Below are positions 52,107 through 60,524 of a DNA stretch of 64,000 nucleotides, in pieces (the stretch's first letter is position 1; each line of letters starts with the position of its first letter). This DNA comes from Clostridiales bacterium (GTDB taxonomy: Bacteria; Bacillota; Clostridia; Lachnospirales; Lachnospiraceae), in NCBI GenBank assembly GCA_021204085.1, contig JAJPZY010000090.1, forward strand, positions 1 through 64,000, in the 5' to 3' direction. The notes beneath the pieces were generated by a model. It was not told the DNA's origin, searched no databases, and was given only the letters and a program-made list of their open reading frames with translations. The translations under genes were made by a program, and so were the position numbers.

Positions 52107-52135
52107 TTGACGAATGGGATGCTCTGTGCCATAAT
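52107..52135 (+). promoter_or_regulatory. sigma-A promoter of infC operon
   Basis: TTGACG-N17-CATAAT. Confidence 0.75.
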
Positions 52136-52141
52136 AGCGAT

Positions 52142-52312
52142 GTTGCGAAAACAAAGCAGAGTATCCACTCTCACCCCGGCACAAGCAAGTGACCTGCGGT
52201 TAATACTTCAATCTTTTTGCCTGACAGGTATCTCTTGTCTGTCGGACAGAGATGTTTGATTTGTGTGGATAATCTGTTATCCACATTTTTTAGTTTACGG
52301 AGGTAAAGAACC
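52142..52312 (+). promoter_or_regulatory. infC/L20-type ribosomal-protein leader with attenuator
   Basis: AGAGTATCCACTCTCACCCCGGCACAAGCAAGTGACCTGCGGTTAATACTTC followed by terminator TGTGGATAAtctgTTATCCACATTTTTT just before infC-rpmI-rplT. Confidence 0.8.
52264..52291 (+). terminator. attenuator hairpin in infC leader
   Basis: TGTGGATAA-tctg-TTATCCACA + TTTTTT. Confidence 0.9.
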
Positions 52313-52834
52313 ATTAGCGAATTGCAGATTAATGAACAGATCAGAGACCGGGAGGTTCGGGTAGTTTCCGCAGACGGAGCTCAGTTGGGCATCATGTCAG
52401 CGAGAGATGCGTACAAACTGGCGCAGGAGGCGGAGCTTGACCTGGTGAAGATCGCGCCGGGCGCGAAGCCGCCGGTAGTAAAGATTATTGACTACGGCAA
52501 GTACCGTTACGAGCAGAATCGCCGTGAGAAAGAGGCGCGCAAAAAGCAGAAGACCGTTGAGATCAAGGAAGTACGGCTTTCTCCCAATATTGACACGAAT
52601 GATCTGAATACCAAAGTAAGCGCTGCCAGAAAGTTTCTCTCCAAGGGCGACAGGGTGAAAGTATCCCTTCGGTTTCGCGGCAGAGAGATGGCGCATGTGC
52701 AGAACAGCAAGCATATCCTTACAGATTTTGCAGAGGCTCTTGCTGATGTTGCCGTTGTGGAGAAGCCGCCGAAGATGGAAGGGCGCAGCATGACGATGGT
52801 GTTGGGTCAGAAACGTCAGGGCGGGAAATCGTGA
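52313..52834 (+). CDS. infC: translation initiation factor IF-3 (rare ATT start codon)
   Basis: ATT AGC GAA TTG CAG ATT AAT GAA CAG gives (M)SELQINEQIRDREVRVVSADGAQLGIM; RBS ggagg; ORF track starts 9 nt late at TTG. Confidence 0.93.
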   Translation: MSELQINEQIRDREVRVVSADGAQLGIMSARDAYKLAQEAELDLVKIAPGAKPPVVKIIDYGKYRYEQNRREKEARKKQKTVEIKEVRLSPNIDTNDLNTKVSAARKFLSKGDRVKVSLRFRGREMAHVQNSKHILTDFAEALADVAVVEKPPKMEGRSMTMVLGQKRQGGKS

Positions 52835-52865
52835 GACACATTTTTAGATACAGGAGGAATTTATT

Positions 52866-53063
52866 ATGCCGAAAATGAAAACAAAAAGAGCTGCCGCAAA
52901 GCGTTTTTCCAAAACAGGATCCGGTCAGTTAAAGAGACACAAAGCTTATAAGAGCCACATCTTAACCAAGAAGACGACAAAGAGGAAGAGAAACCTTCGC
53001 AAAGCTACGATGACGGATGCTTCGAATGTAAAGAATATGAAGAAGATCATGCCGTATCTGTAA
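52866..53063 (+). CDS. rpmI: 50S ribosomal protein L35
   Basis: [46 protein letters not shown]. Confidence 0.99.
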   Translation: MPKMKTKRAAAKRFSKTGSGQLKRHKAYKSHILTKKTTKRKRNLRKATMTDASNVKNMKKIMPYL

Positions 53064-53114
53064 GCAGTCTGACGGTGAGCGAAAAGGCAGAATAAAGTTT
53101 AGGAGGTAGATGAA

Positions 53115-53483
53115 ATGGCAAGAATTAAAGGCGGATATAACGCAAAGAAAAAACATAAGAGAGTGTTAAAACTGGCAAAGGGTTACAGAGGAGCCAGATC
53201 AAAGCAGTACAGAGTGGCCAAGCAGTCCGTGATGCGCGCACTGACCAGCGCATATGCAGGACGGAAGCAGAAGAAGAGACAGTTCCGTCAGCTCTGGATC
53301 GCACGTATCAATGCAGCTGCACGTATCAACGGTCTTTCTTACAGCAGGTTTATGTATGGGCTGAAGCTGGCTGATATCGAGATCAACCGCAAGATGCTGG
53401 CAGAGATGGCTGTAAATGATGCGGATGGATTTGCTGCACTGGTTGAGACGGCAAAGACAAAGCTGGCTGAAAAAGCAGCATAA
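53115..53483 (+). CDS. rplT: 50S ribosomal protein L20
   Basis: [43 protein letters not shown]. Confidence 0.99.
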   Translation: MARIKGGYNAKKKHKRVLKLAKGYRGARSKQYRVAKQSVMRALTSAYAGRKQKKRQFRQLWIARINAAARINGLSYSRFMYGLKLADIEINRKMLAEMAVNDADGFAALVETAKTKLAEKAA

Positions 53484-53535
53484 GTTGTCAGAAAAATCAG
53501 TAAAAAATCATTCAAAATATTTTTTGAAAAAATAG

Positions 53536-53564
53536 TTGACAAGAACAAGACTTGTCTGTATAAT
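53536..53564 (+). promoter_or_regulatory. consensus sigma-A promoter of tRNA-Glu
   Basis: TTGACA-N17-TATAAT. Confidence 0.88.
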
Positions 53565-53579
53565 GAGTCTTGTTGTTGC

Positions 53580-53651
53580 GGTTCGTTGGTCAAGCGGCTA
53601 AGACGCCGCCCTCTCACGGCGGAAACAGGGGTTCGATTCCCCTACGAACTA
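53580..53651 (+). tRNA. tRNA-Glu (CTC)
   Basis: GGTTCGTTGGTCAAGCGGCTAAGACGCCGCCCTCTCACGGCGGAAACAGGGGTTCGATTCCCCTACGAACTA; cloverleaf, anticodon CTC. Confidence 0.94.
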
Positions 53652-53689
53652 CTGACTGTTAAGTGAACAGCCCAACCCAAAGAAGTCTG

Positions 53690-53733
53690 AAAAGTTTGCA
53701 TTTTAGCAGCTTTGCAGGCTTTTTCTTTTTAGG
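53690..53733 (+). terminator. probable intrinsic terminator after tRNA-Glu
   Basis: AAAAGTTTGCA...TGCAGGCTTTTTCTTTTT (two G.U pairs). Confidence 0.6.
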
Positions 53734-53742
53734 AGGAAGCTT

Positions 53743-55320
53743 ATGTTTCGTTTACTGTTATTGGACGATGAGCGGGTCGTGTTAAACGGCATACAAAAGG
53801 TTTTTTCTCTTAGAGATTACGGCTTTGAAGTAGTGGGTGCCCTGCAACAGCCGCTGGAAGCCCTGGCACAGCTAGAGGCTTTGCGGCCGGATCTGATCAT
53901 TACGGATGTAAAGATGCCGAAGATGGACGGACTGGAGTTTTCAACCAGGGTAAAGCAAATTCTGCCGGAAGTGGAGATCGTCATTCTTTCCGGGTACAGT
54001 GATTTTTCCTATGCGCAGACCGCAGTTCGCCTGGGCGTGCGGGATTATCTGCTGAAACCGATCAAGAAAGACGATTTTTCGAAGATGCTTAAGCGTATGT
54101 ATGCCAGAATCGAAGCAAAACAGTCGAGAGAATCATACTTTCAATCCCTGCACAAGCTATTCTTAAACAATTACGAGGAGCTGCGAAATCAGTTTTTTGT
54201 CTCGCTGACGGAGGAGGGAAGCTACGACCGGAATCTGTATCAGCTTGTTATGAAAGAATATCCGAAGGATCTGTTTGATTCCGACTTTATCCTGGTGCGT
54301 ATGGATATTTATCAGATGTCTTTTTCCAATGACTTTGTCTCGGAGATCGGCCGACTGACGGAGCAGGTTACCCGGGCGCTGAACATTTACGGCAGGGTGG
54401 AGAGCTATTTTACGGATGAATGTCTCTATCTGGTTTTGTTTTATGTGAAACCGGAGGACGAGCAGCGGATTCGGACCGTCTTTCATGTTTTCATGGAATC
54501 GAAGACGCAGGAAGGGTACACGCTTCCGGCAGGCATCAGCCGTATCCATCGAAATATAGAGTCGTTATACCTGGCATATAACGAGTGCCTGCAGCAGATT
54601 TTTATGGCAGAGGCAAACATTGACGCGGACTCCGAGCACAATCCGGTCAGAAGCCGTGAGATGGGCGTACAGATTCCTTATGCGGAGCTGGATGAGCTGT
54701 TTCACCGAATCGCCCTCGGAATTACGGAGGGGATGGGAGAACTGGTTGAGAAGATATATAAGAAACCGAAAAATGGAAATCTTCTTTATCGTGATTTCAG
54801 CTACAGCATAACTTTTCTGATTTTGCTGCGGATTTATCAGCTTCAGGATAAGTATGACACGAAGGCAGATATTATTCAGCCTTCCTGTCTTGACCTGAGG
54901 TATCTGACAAGGCAGTATCCTACCCTGGACAGCCAGAAACATATGGTTCAGGAGAGACTGACACAGCTTTCTGCCCTGAGTGCTGACCAGGGAACATCTC
55001 AGGCTTCAAAGATGGTCCATGCCGCCGTGGATTATACAAACCGTCATTTTTGCGAGAATATTTCCCTTCAGGATGTGGCGGATGAGATCGGCATCAGCAA
55101 GAATTATCTCTGTGATATCTTTAAAAAAGAGCTGGGAATGACTTTTATCAGTTATGTGACTAATCTGCGCATTGAGAAAGCGAAAGAGCTGTTGACAGGT
55201 TCGGATATGAAAATGTATGAGATATCGGATGCTGTCGGATATAATGATTACGCGTATTTTTCGCAGCTGTTTAAAAAACATACCGGGCAGACGCTGTCTG
55301 CCTGGCGGGGAAAAGCGTAA
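53743..55320 (+). CDS. YesN-type response regulator (REC + AraC HTH)
   Basis: LLLDDERVVLNGIQKVF...LIITDVKMPKMDGLEF; C-term ISLQDVADEIGISKNYLCDIFKKELGMTFISYVTNLRIEKAKELL. Confidence 0.95.
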   Translation: MFRLLLLDDERVVLNGIQKVFSLRDYGFEVVGALQQPLEALAQLEALRPDLIITDVKMPKMDGLEFSTRVKQILPEVEIVILSGYSDFSYAQTAVRLGVRDYLLKPIKKDDFSKMLKRMYARIEAKQSRESYFQSLHKLFLNNYEELRNQFFVSLTEEGSYDRNLYQLVMKEYPKDLFDSDFILVRMDIYQMSFSNDFVSEIGRLTEQVTRALNIYGRVESYFTDECLYLVLFYVKPEDEQRIRTVFHVFMESKTQEGYTLPAGISRIHRNIESLYLAYNECLQQIFMAEANIDADSEHNPVRSREMGVQIPYAELDELFHRIALGITEGMGELVEKIYKKPKNGNLLYRDFSYSITFLILLRIYQLQDKYDTKADIIQPSCLDLRYLTRQYPTLDSQKHMVQERLTQLSALSADQGTSQASKMVHAAVDYTNRHFCENISLQDVADEIGISKNYLCDIFKKELGMTFISYVTNLRIEKAKELLTGSDMKMYEISDAVGYNDYAYFSQLFKKHTGQTLSAWRGKA

Positions 55321-55353
55321 GGTTCGCTTAAAAAAAGCAAAAACCTTGCGCTA
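55314..55353. terminator. shared hairpin spanning both stop codons of the convergent RR and HK genes
   Basis: AGCGTAAGGTT...AACCTTGCGCT (one G.U). Confidence 0.6.
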
Positions 55354-57192
55354 TAGAGAGGTTTTGATCGGCAGAGTGATGGTGCAGATCGTCTGCGAGT
55401 CGGTTTTGCTGTAGGACATCCCGTATTCATCCCCGCAGATGATTTTGATCCGGCGATAGATGTTCTGCACACCATAGCCGTCTTTTTTGAAATTAAGCAG
55501 GTCGCTCGCGGCAGGATCAAATGTGAGTATTTCCGCCATTTTGTCCAGGTCGATATCATTGCCGTCGTTCGTGACGGTGAATACCACCCGGCTGTCGATC
55601 GAAAGGGTGATTTTGATCGTTCCGCCGTCGTTTAACTGATCAATGCCGTGTTTTAATGCGTTCTCTGCAACCGGTTGCAGAATAAACCGCGGAATATACA
55701 GGTCCGGCAGCGGATCCGGCAGGTCAAAAATGCTGCGGAGGCGTTCCCCGTAACGGAACTGCTGCAGCGTCAGATAACTCTGTACATACCGGATTTCCTG
55801 GGAAAGCTCAGTGAATGAACTGCTGTTTTTCATCAGGCTCAGCCGGAACATATCCGCCAGAGCAGTGATCATATCACTGATCTCATCCTGATCATTGGCC
55901 AGTGCGATCCAGTTGATGGAGTCGAGCGTATTATAAAGAAAATGCGGGTCGATCTGGCTTTGGATCAGCGCCAGCTCTGCGTCTTTTTTCTCCAGATTTT
56001 TTACGTAGATTTCCTGAATCAGTGTGTTGATACGGTCTTCCAGCTGATAGTAGGAGCGATACATCTGCCCGATTTCATCTGTCCGTTTCTGATAGATCGC
56101 GAGTGATTCTGCGTCGATGTCTTTGTCTTCGCCATGATAGGTGTCCATCAGGCGGGACAGCGTGACAATGGGAAGCGCCATGTTGATGGAGTTAAATCGG
56201 GCGATCAGGAAGAGAATCAGGATAACCGCAGACATCATGATCACCAGCTGCAGGACCAGGTTCGTCACACTGCTGTTTACTTCGTTATAAGGCGTGATCA
56301 TACACAGCGTCCACCTGTTTTGTGAAAAGTCGGAGAAGGTAAATACATATCTTTTTCCCTCTGCGCGCAGGGTGGAGCTTCCGGATTTCTCTGACATAAT
56401 CTCTTCCAACAGGGATGCCTGCGCGGACGTGTGGTTCCCGGCAAAGATCTGTCCGTTTTTGTCCAGCATACAGATGGCAGAGGTCTCACCGTACGTTACG
56501 CTCCCGAGGATATCATTTAAGTAGTCTTCATCCAGATAAATCATCATATAACCGAGCAGAGTCGTGTAATCAGACATATCATAGATCGGGCGCGCAAGCA
56601 TAAGCGCGTTCTGACTGTTATTTTCCGTTGATTCGGCAAGAAGGTAATCTTCGCTGTCGAGGTGGGAATAAGAATACCAGCTGTAGGAACGGGTGCCGGA
56701 AATCATATCCGGATACCACCATTTATTCTCAATATTATCAAAGGCCGAGAGGTTGGTGTACGCGCGTTTCGTTGAAAAAACGGTATGGTCAATCCCGCAC
56801 AGCACGACACAGTCTACAAAATCCCGGTTGGCGAGGAAACTGTTGACATAGTAAGTGACATCGCTGTCTTCCGGATAATTCTCTCTCTGATAACTTTCTA
56901 TCATAATTTCCTGAACAGCGTCATTGAAAATAAGCTCTCTGGAAAGATTTTCGGTATCGCTGATGACATACAGAAGCTGTGCGCTGACGCGTTCCAGCTC
57001 GGTAGCCTGCGACTTCTGGATGCTTTCGCGGGTGCTGACCTGAAAAACAGCGAGAAAACCGATACAAACCGTCAGGAGAATGGGGACGGCAATCAGAAAG
57101 AAGGACAGAAAAAGACGGGTTTTAAAGTCCATCGAATCTTTCATCCTGTTAAAAATCTGAAATAACGGTTTTTTCGGGGTGTTTTTTTTCAT
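55351..57192 (-). CDS. YesM-type sensor histidine kinase (dCache-like sensor, HAMP, His_kinase, HATPase)
   Basis: MKKNTPKKPLFQIFNRMKDSMDFKTRLFLSFFLIAVPILL; ALIQSQIDPHFLYNTLDSINWIA; PRFILQPVAENALKHGI; minus-strand GGGAGG RBS. Confidence 0.94.
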   Translation of the reverse strand: MKKNTPKKPLFQIFNRMKDSMDFKTRLFLSFFLIAVPILLTVCIGFLAVFQVSTRESIQKSQATELERVSAQLLYVISDTENLSRELIFNDAVQEIMIESYQRENYPEDSDVTYYVNSFLANRDFVDCVVLCGIDHTVFSTKRAYTNLSAFDNIENKWWYPDMISGTRSYSWYSYSHLDSEDYLLAESTENNSQNALMLARPIYDMSDYTTLLGYMMIYLDEDYLNDILGSVTYGETSAICMLDKNGQIFAGNHTSAQASLLEEIMSEKSGSSTLRAEGKRYVFTFSDFSQNRWTLCMITPYNEVNSSVTNLVLQLVIMMSAVILILFLIARFNSINMALPIVTLSRLMDTYHGEDKDIDAESLAIYQKRTDEIGQMYRSYYQLEDRINTLIQEIYVKNLEKKDAELALIQSQIDPHFLYNTLDSINWIALANDQDEISDMITALADMFRLSLMKNSSSFTELSQEIRYVQSYLTLQQFRYGERLRSIFDLPDPLPDLYIPRFILQPVAENALKHGIDQLNDGGTIKITLSIDSRVVFTVTNDGNDIDLDKMAEILTFDPAASDLLNFKKDGYGVQNIYRRIKIICGDEYGMSYSKTDSQTICTITLPIKTSL

Positions 57193-57323
57193 GAGTCCTC
57201 CCGGAGTGAATGGATTGAAAAAATTTATGCTGGAAGCCATGATTTAACTATACAATAAAGAGTGGTTTTTGTAAAATAGAAAGAAATCGTGTATACTTTA
57301 AAAAAGCGCTTTGGGAGGAATAT

Positions 57324-58643
57324 ATGAGGGGAAAAATTCGAAGAATAGTATCGGTTCTGCTCCTGGCAGGATTACTCGGTGTCCTGTGTTCCGGCTGCAC
57401 CGAATCACAGAAGCAGGAAGAAACGGAAACAGAGACCAGTGAGGTGGAACTGGAAATCTGGACGTTTTTTGATATGAATACTCCGGAAACACATTATCAG
57501 GACCTATGGGATACGCTGGCGGAGGAATACGGGTACTCGATCGATGTAAAGTTTTATTCGACGCAGCAGATCAAGGACAAGCTGCGGATCGCCCTGGCGT
57601 GTAATGAGCTGCCGGATGTTTTCCTTGTCTGGGGCGGCAGGTATCCGGATTATTTGTTTGACGCGGGAGCCTGTGTGCCGGTGCAGGATTACCTGGAGAG
57701 TGCGGACTTTCGATTCAGAGATCAGTATATTCAGACTTACACGGACGGCAATAATTATATTATCCCCTGTCTGGTAGAGGCTTACGCAGTGAATTATTGC
57801 AATACAGAGCTGATGGAGGAGATGGGCCTGACGGTTCCCGAGACCTGGGAAGACCTGGTGGCTCTGGTGGAGCAGGTAAACGCCTATAATGAGGCAAACG
57901 GCACGGATTACGCTGCCATTGAGACCGGAGTAAAAGACAGCTGGCTGGGAGAACTTCTGTATTGTATGATCGTCAATCGTATGGATCCTTACGCCTATGA
58001 CCGACTTTCTTCCGGTGAGTCTGATTTTTCGGAGGAAGTCTATGCGGATGCGGCTGAAAAGATTCGGGAACTGGTGGATATGGGGGCGTTTCCCGATGAT
58101 TATATGGAAACCGGTGAAGTGGAAGCGGTAGAAAATTTCATCGATGGAGAAGCCGTTCTTTTTCCTCATCAGTCAACGATCGTTTTTTATCTGATGGAAA
58201 ATATGGGAGAAGATGCTTTTGAGATGGTGCAGTTTCCCTGCTGTGCGAAAGAATTTGATGCGGACTATGCCGCGTACCTGATGGATATCAATCATACCTT
58301 AACGCCGGGATTGTGCATCAGTTCGCAGACGGAGTATCAGGATGAAGCGGCTGAACTATGCCTTGAGTTTGCACAGAGGGTGAATGAGATTAATGTTACG
58401 GAATACGGATACCTGAATATGACGGAGGAGGATCTGGAGCCCGCGTCTGATCTGGCGCTTCCGGTTCGGCAGTTCCGCCGGATGATTGAGGAATCGCAGA
58501 AGGTTACGGCGTACTGGTACGCGGAGCTTTCCAGAGAAAACGGAGAAAACTGGCGGAATCTGACGAAAAAGCTGTTTGCGGGAGAAGTCGAGGTAAGTGA
58601 ATTCATCGAGAGAGGATCTGACTACTTAAAATTTGATGAATAA
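57324..58643 (+). CDS. extracellular solute-binding lipoprotein (ABC sugar-type family 1)
   Basis: Lipobox LLGVLCSGC; LEIWTFFDMNTPETHYQDLWDTLAEEYGYSIDVKFYSTQQIKDKLRIALACNELPDVFLVWGG. Confidence 0.92.
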   Translation: MRGKIRRIVSVLLLAGLLGVLCSGCTESQKQEETETETSEVELEIWTFFDMNTPETHYQDLWDTLAEEYGYSIDVKFYSTQQIKDKLRIALACNELPDVFLVWGGRYPDYLFDAGACVPVQDYLESADFRFRDQYIQTYTDGNNYIIPCLVEAYAVNYCNTELMEEMGLTVPETWEDLVALVEQVNAYNEANGTDYAAIETGVKDSWLGELLYCMIVNRMDPYAYDRLSSGESDFSEEVYADAAEKIRELVDMGAFPDDYMETGEVEAVENFIDGEAVLFPHQSTIVFYLMENMGEDAFEMVQFPCCAKEFDADYAAYLMDINHTLTPGLCISSQTEYQDEAAELCLEFAQRVNEINVTEYGYLNMTEEDLEPASDLALPVRQFRRMIEESQKVTAYWYAELSRENGENWRNLTKKLFAGEVEVSEFIERGSDYLKFDE

Positions 58644-58783
58644 ATGTTAGAAAAAATATTCCGAAGAAAATAAATAAAATAAGAATTCTTCCTCATATTT
58701 TTCGAAAAATATTTCCGATACAATACTTCCTGGAAAAATATCAGCGGTTTATCTGCAAAAGGAAAGGGAGGAAAACAGGAAAT

Positions 58784-60103
58784 ATGAGCAGTAAGAAGAA
58801 GGATAACAGAGATTCTGTTGTGGACTTTGGAGGGTATGGATGGTTTACCATTATCTATATGCTCCTGATGTTCTGGTTTTACGTGGGGATGATCAATGAC
58901 GGCAGCAACAACATTGCTTCCTATATCGCGGAGCGGATGTTGGGTAGTACGGAGTATGTAGGGCAGATTTCTAACTGTAACTCAATCGCCGGCATCCTCG
59001 GCGTATTGATTTTCCTTGTAATTGGTGTGCTGAACAGAAAAATCGGACCGCGAAAGATGTCCGGTATTAACTGCATTATTGCGGGCTTCACATATATCGG
59101 AGTGTTAAACGCAATGAATCTTGTTCTTTACACGATCATGATGGCGATTACCTGCGGCACGATCATGTCCGCCGGCTATCTTTGCGGCGGAGTGCTGGTG
59201 GCGAACTGGTTCCCGAAGAAGAAAGGTATCGTTATGGGTTATACCACGATGGGACATAACCTGGCAACAGCAGTCTATGTGCCGATCATCGTAGCGCTTG
59301 TTACTTCGCTCGGCGTAAACAGAGCCTGCTACCCGATTTCGATCGCCTGCATTATCCTCGGAATTCTCGGTATCCTCTTTATCCGCGATACGCCGTTCGA
59401 GCGGAATATGTATCCGGATAATGCTTCAAAGGAAGTATATGAAAAGTATTATGACACCTCCGACGATGAGGGAGACGCGGACGGCGGCTGGACAGTAAAG
59501 AAGCTGTTAAAATGCGACCAGGTCTGGTGCGCGGCGATCAGCACCGGAATTTTCCAGATCTGTTCCGTAGGAACCATGTCCCAGATGCTGAACCGTACGA
59601 CAAACGGATTCGGGTTTTCCACGGCAACAGCAGTTACGATCATGTCAGTCTGCGCGGTTGTCGGTGTGGTCGGTTCGTTTCTGATCGGTGTTCTGGATCA
59701 GAAAATCGGTACAAAGCGCGCAATGATCGTGTTCGGATGCTGGTATGCAACGGCTCTGCTTTGTAATTTTACAAATACGATGGTTGGATTCTGGATCTCC
59801 ATTGTGATGATCGGTATCGGCATCGGCGGAAGCGCAAACTTCACAACATCGCTGCCCACCTCCATTTTCGGACGTCAGGGTTACGACAAAGTAAACTCCG
59901 TACTTTTCCCGATTCAGGGAATTATCACTGCGTTGACGTTTGCGATTAACGGCATGGTAATGAATATGACCGGCGGCAATATCCGGATGGCTTATCTGAT
60001 CGATGCCTGCCTGGCATTGCTGAATGTTCTGTTTATCTTTATCTGTGTAAAAGATCATAAGTATAACAGAGACTGGATTGCGGAGCATGGTAAAAAACAG
60101 TAA
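58784..60103 (+). CDS. MFS transporter
   Basis: 439 aa, ~12 TM; VANWFPKKKGIVMGYTTMGHNLATAVYVPII; cytoplasmic loop in middle. Confidence 0.9.
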   Translation: MSSKKKDNRDSVVDFGGYGWFTIIYMLLMFWFYVGMINDGSNNIASYIAERMLGSTEYVGQISNCNSIAGILGVLIFLVIGVLNRKIGPRKMSGINCIIAGFTYIGVLNAMNLVLYTIMMAITCGTIMSAGYLCGGVLVANWFPKKKGIVMGYTTMGHNLATAVYVPIIVALVTSLGVNRACYPISIACIILGILGILFIRDTPFERNMYPDNASKEVYEKYYDTSDDEGDADGGWTVKKLLKCDQVWCAAISTGIFQICSVGTMSQMLNRTTNGFGFSTATAVTIMSVCAVVGVVGSFLIGVLDQKIGTKRAMIVFGCWYATALLCNFTNTMVGFWISIVMIGIGIGGSANFTTSLPTSIFGRQGYDKVNSVLFPIQGIITALTFAINGMVMNMTGGNIRMAYLIDACLALLNVLFIFICVKDHKYNRDWIAEHGKKQ

Positions 60104-60134
60104 ATTACGTAGTATGAAGGCAGAAAATCCGAGG

Positions 60135-60163
60135 TTGACAGATACCCGGAATGATGGTAGTAT
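60135..60163 (+). promoter_or_regulatory. trp operon promoter
   Basis: TTGACA-N17-TAGTAT. Confidence 0.75.
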
Positions 60164-60179
60164 TAAAAAAGTTTAACAG

Positions 60180-60504
60180 GTAAAGTCGATGAGCAAAAAG
60201 AGTACTTTTACAGACTGTTCTACAGAGAGCCGGAGGAGCTGAGATTCCGGAGTACAAGTGTAAAGGGAATGGGTTTGTGAGACGTGACTGCGAAAGGTTT
60301 CTCAGTTTAGTAGCAGCCGCCGTGTTCCTCACGTTACAGAGGGCAGATATCGAATCGAAGCTGATGATATACGTTTTATTGAATGAGCAGCAGATGATTC
60401 TGTATCGGTTGAGGTTGACATGTCCTTCTGACATTGTCGATGAACAAGGGTGGCATCACGATGATTCGTCCCTGATTGTGATTTTTCACAATCAGGGATT
60501 TTTT
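60180..60504 (+). promoter_or_regulatory. T-box leader (tRNA-Trp specific, specifier TGG proposed at 60270-60272)
   Basis: Stem I elements AGAGAGCCGGAGGAGCTGAGATTCCGG and GGGAATGGGTTTG; T-box AAGGGTGGCATCACG at 60446-60460; terminator TCCCTGATTGTGatttttCACAATCAGGGATTTTTT. Confidence 0.92.
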
Positions 60505-60524
60505 AGTATTGAGAGGATTATCAT

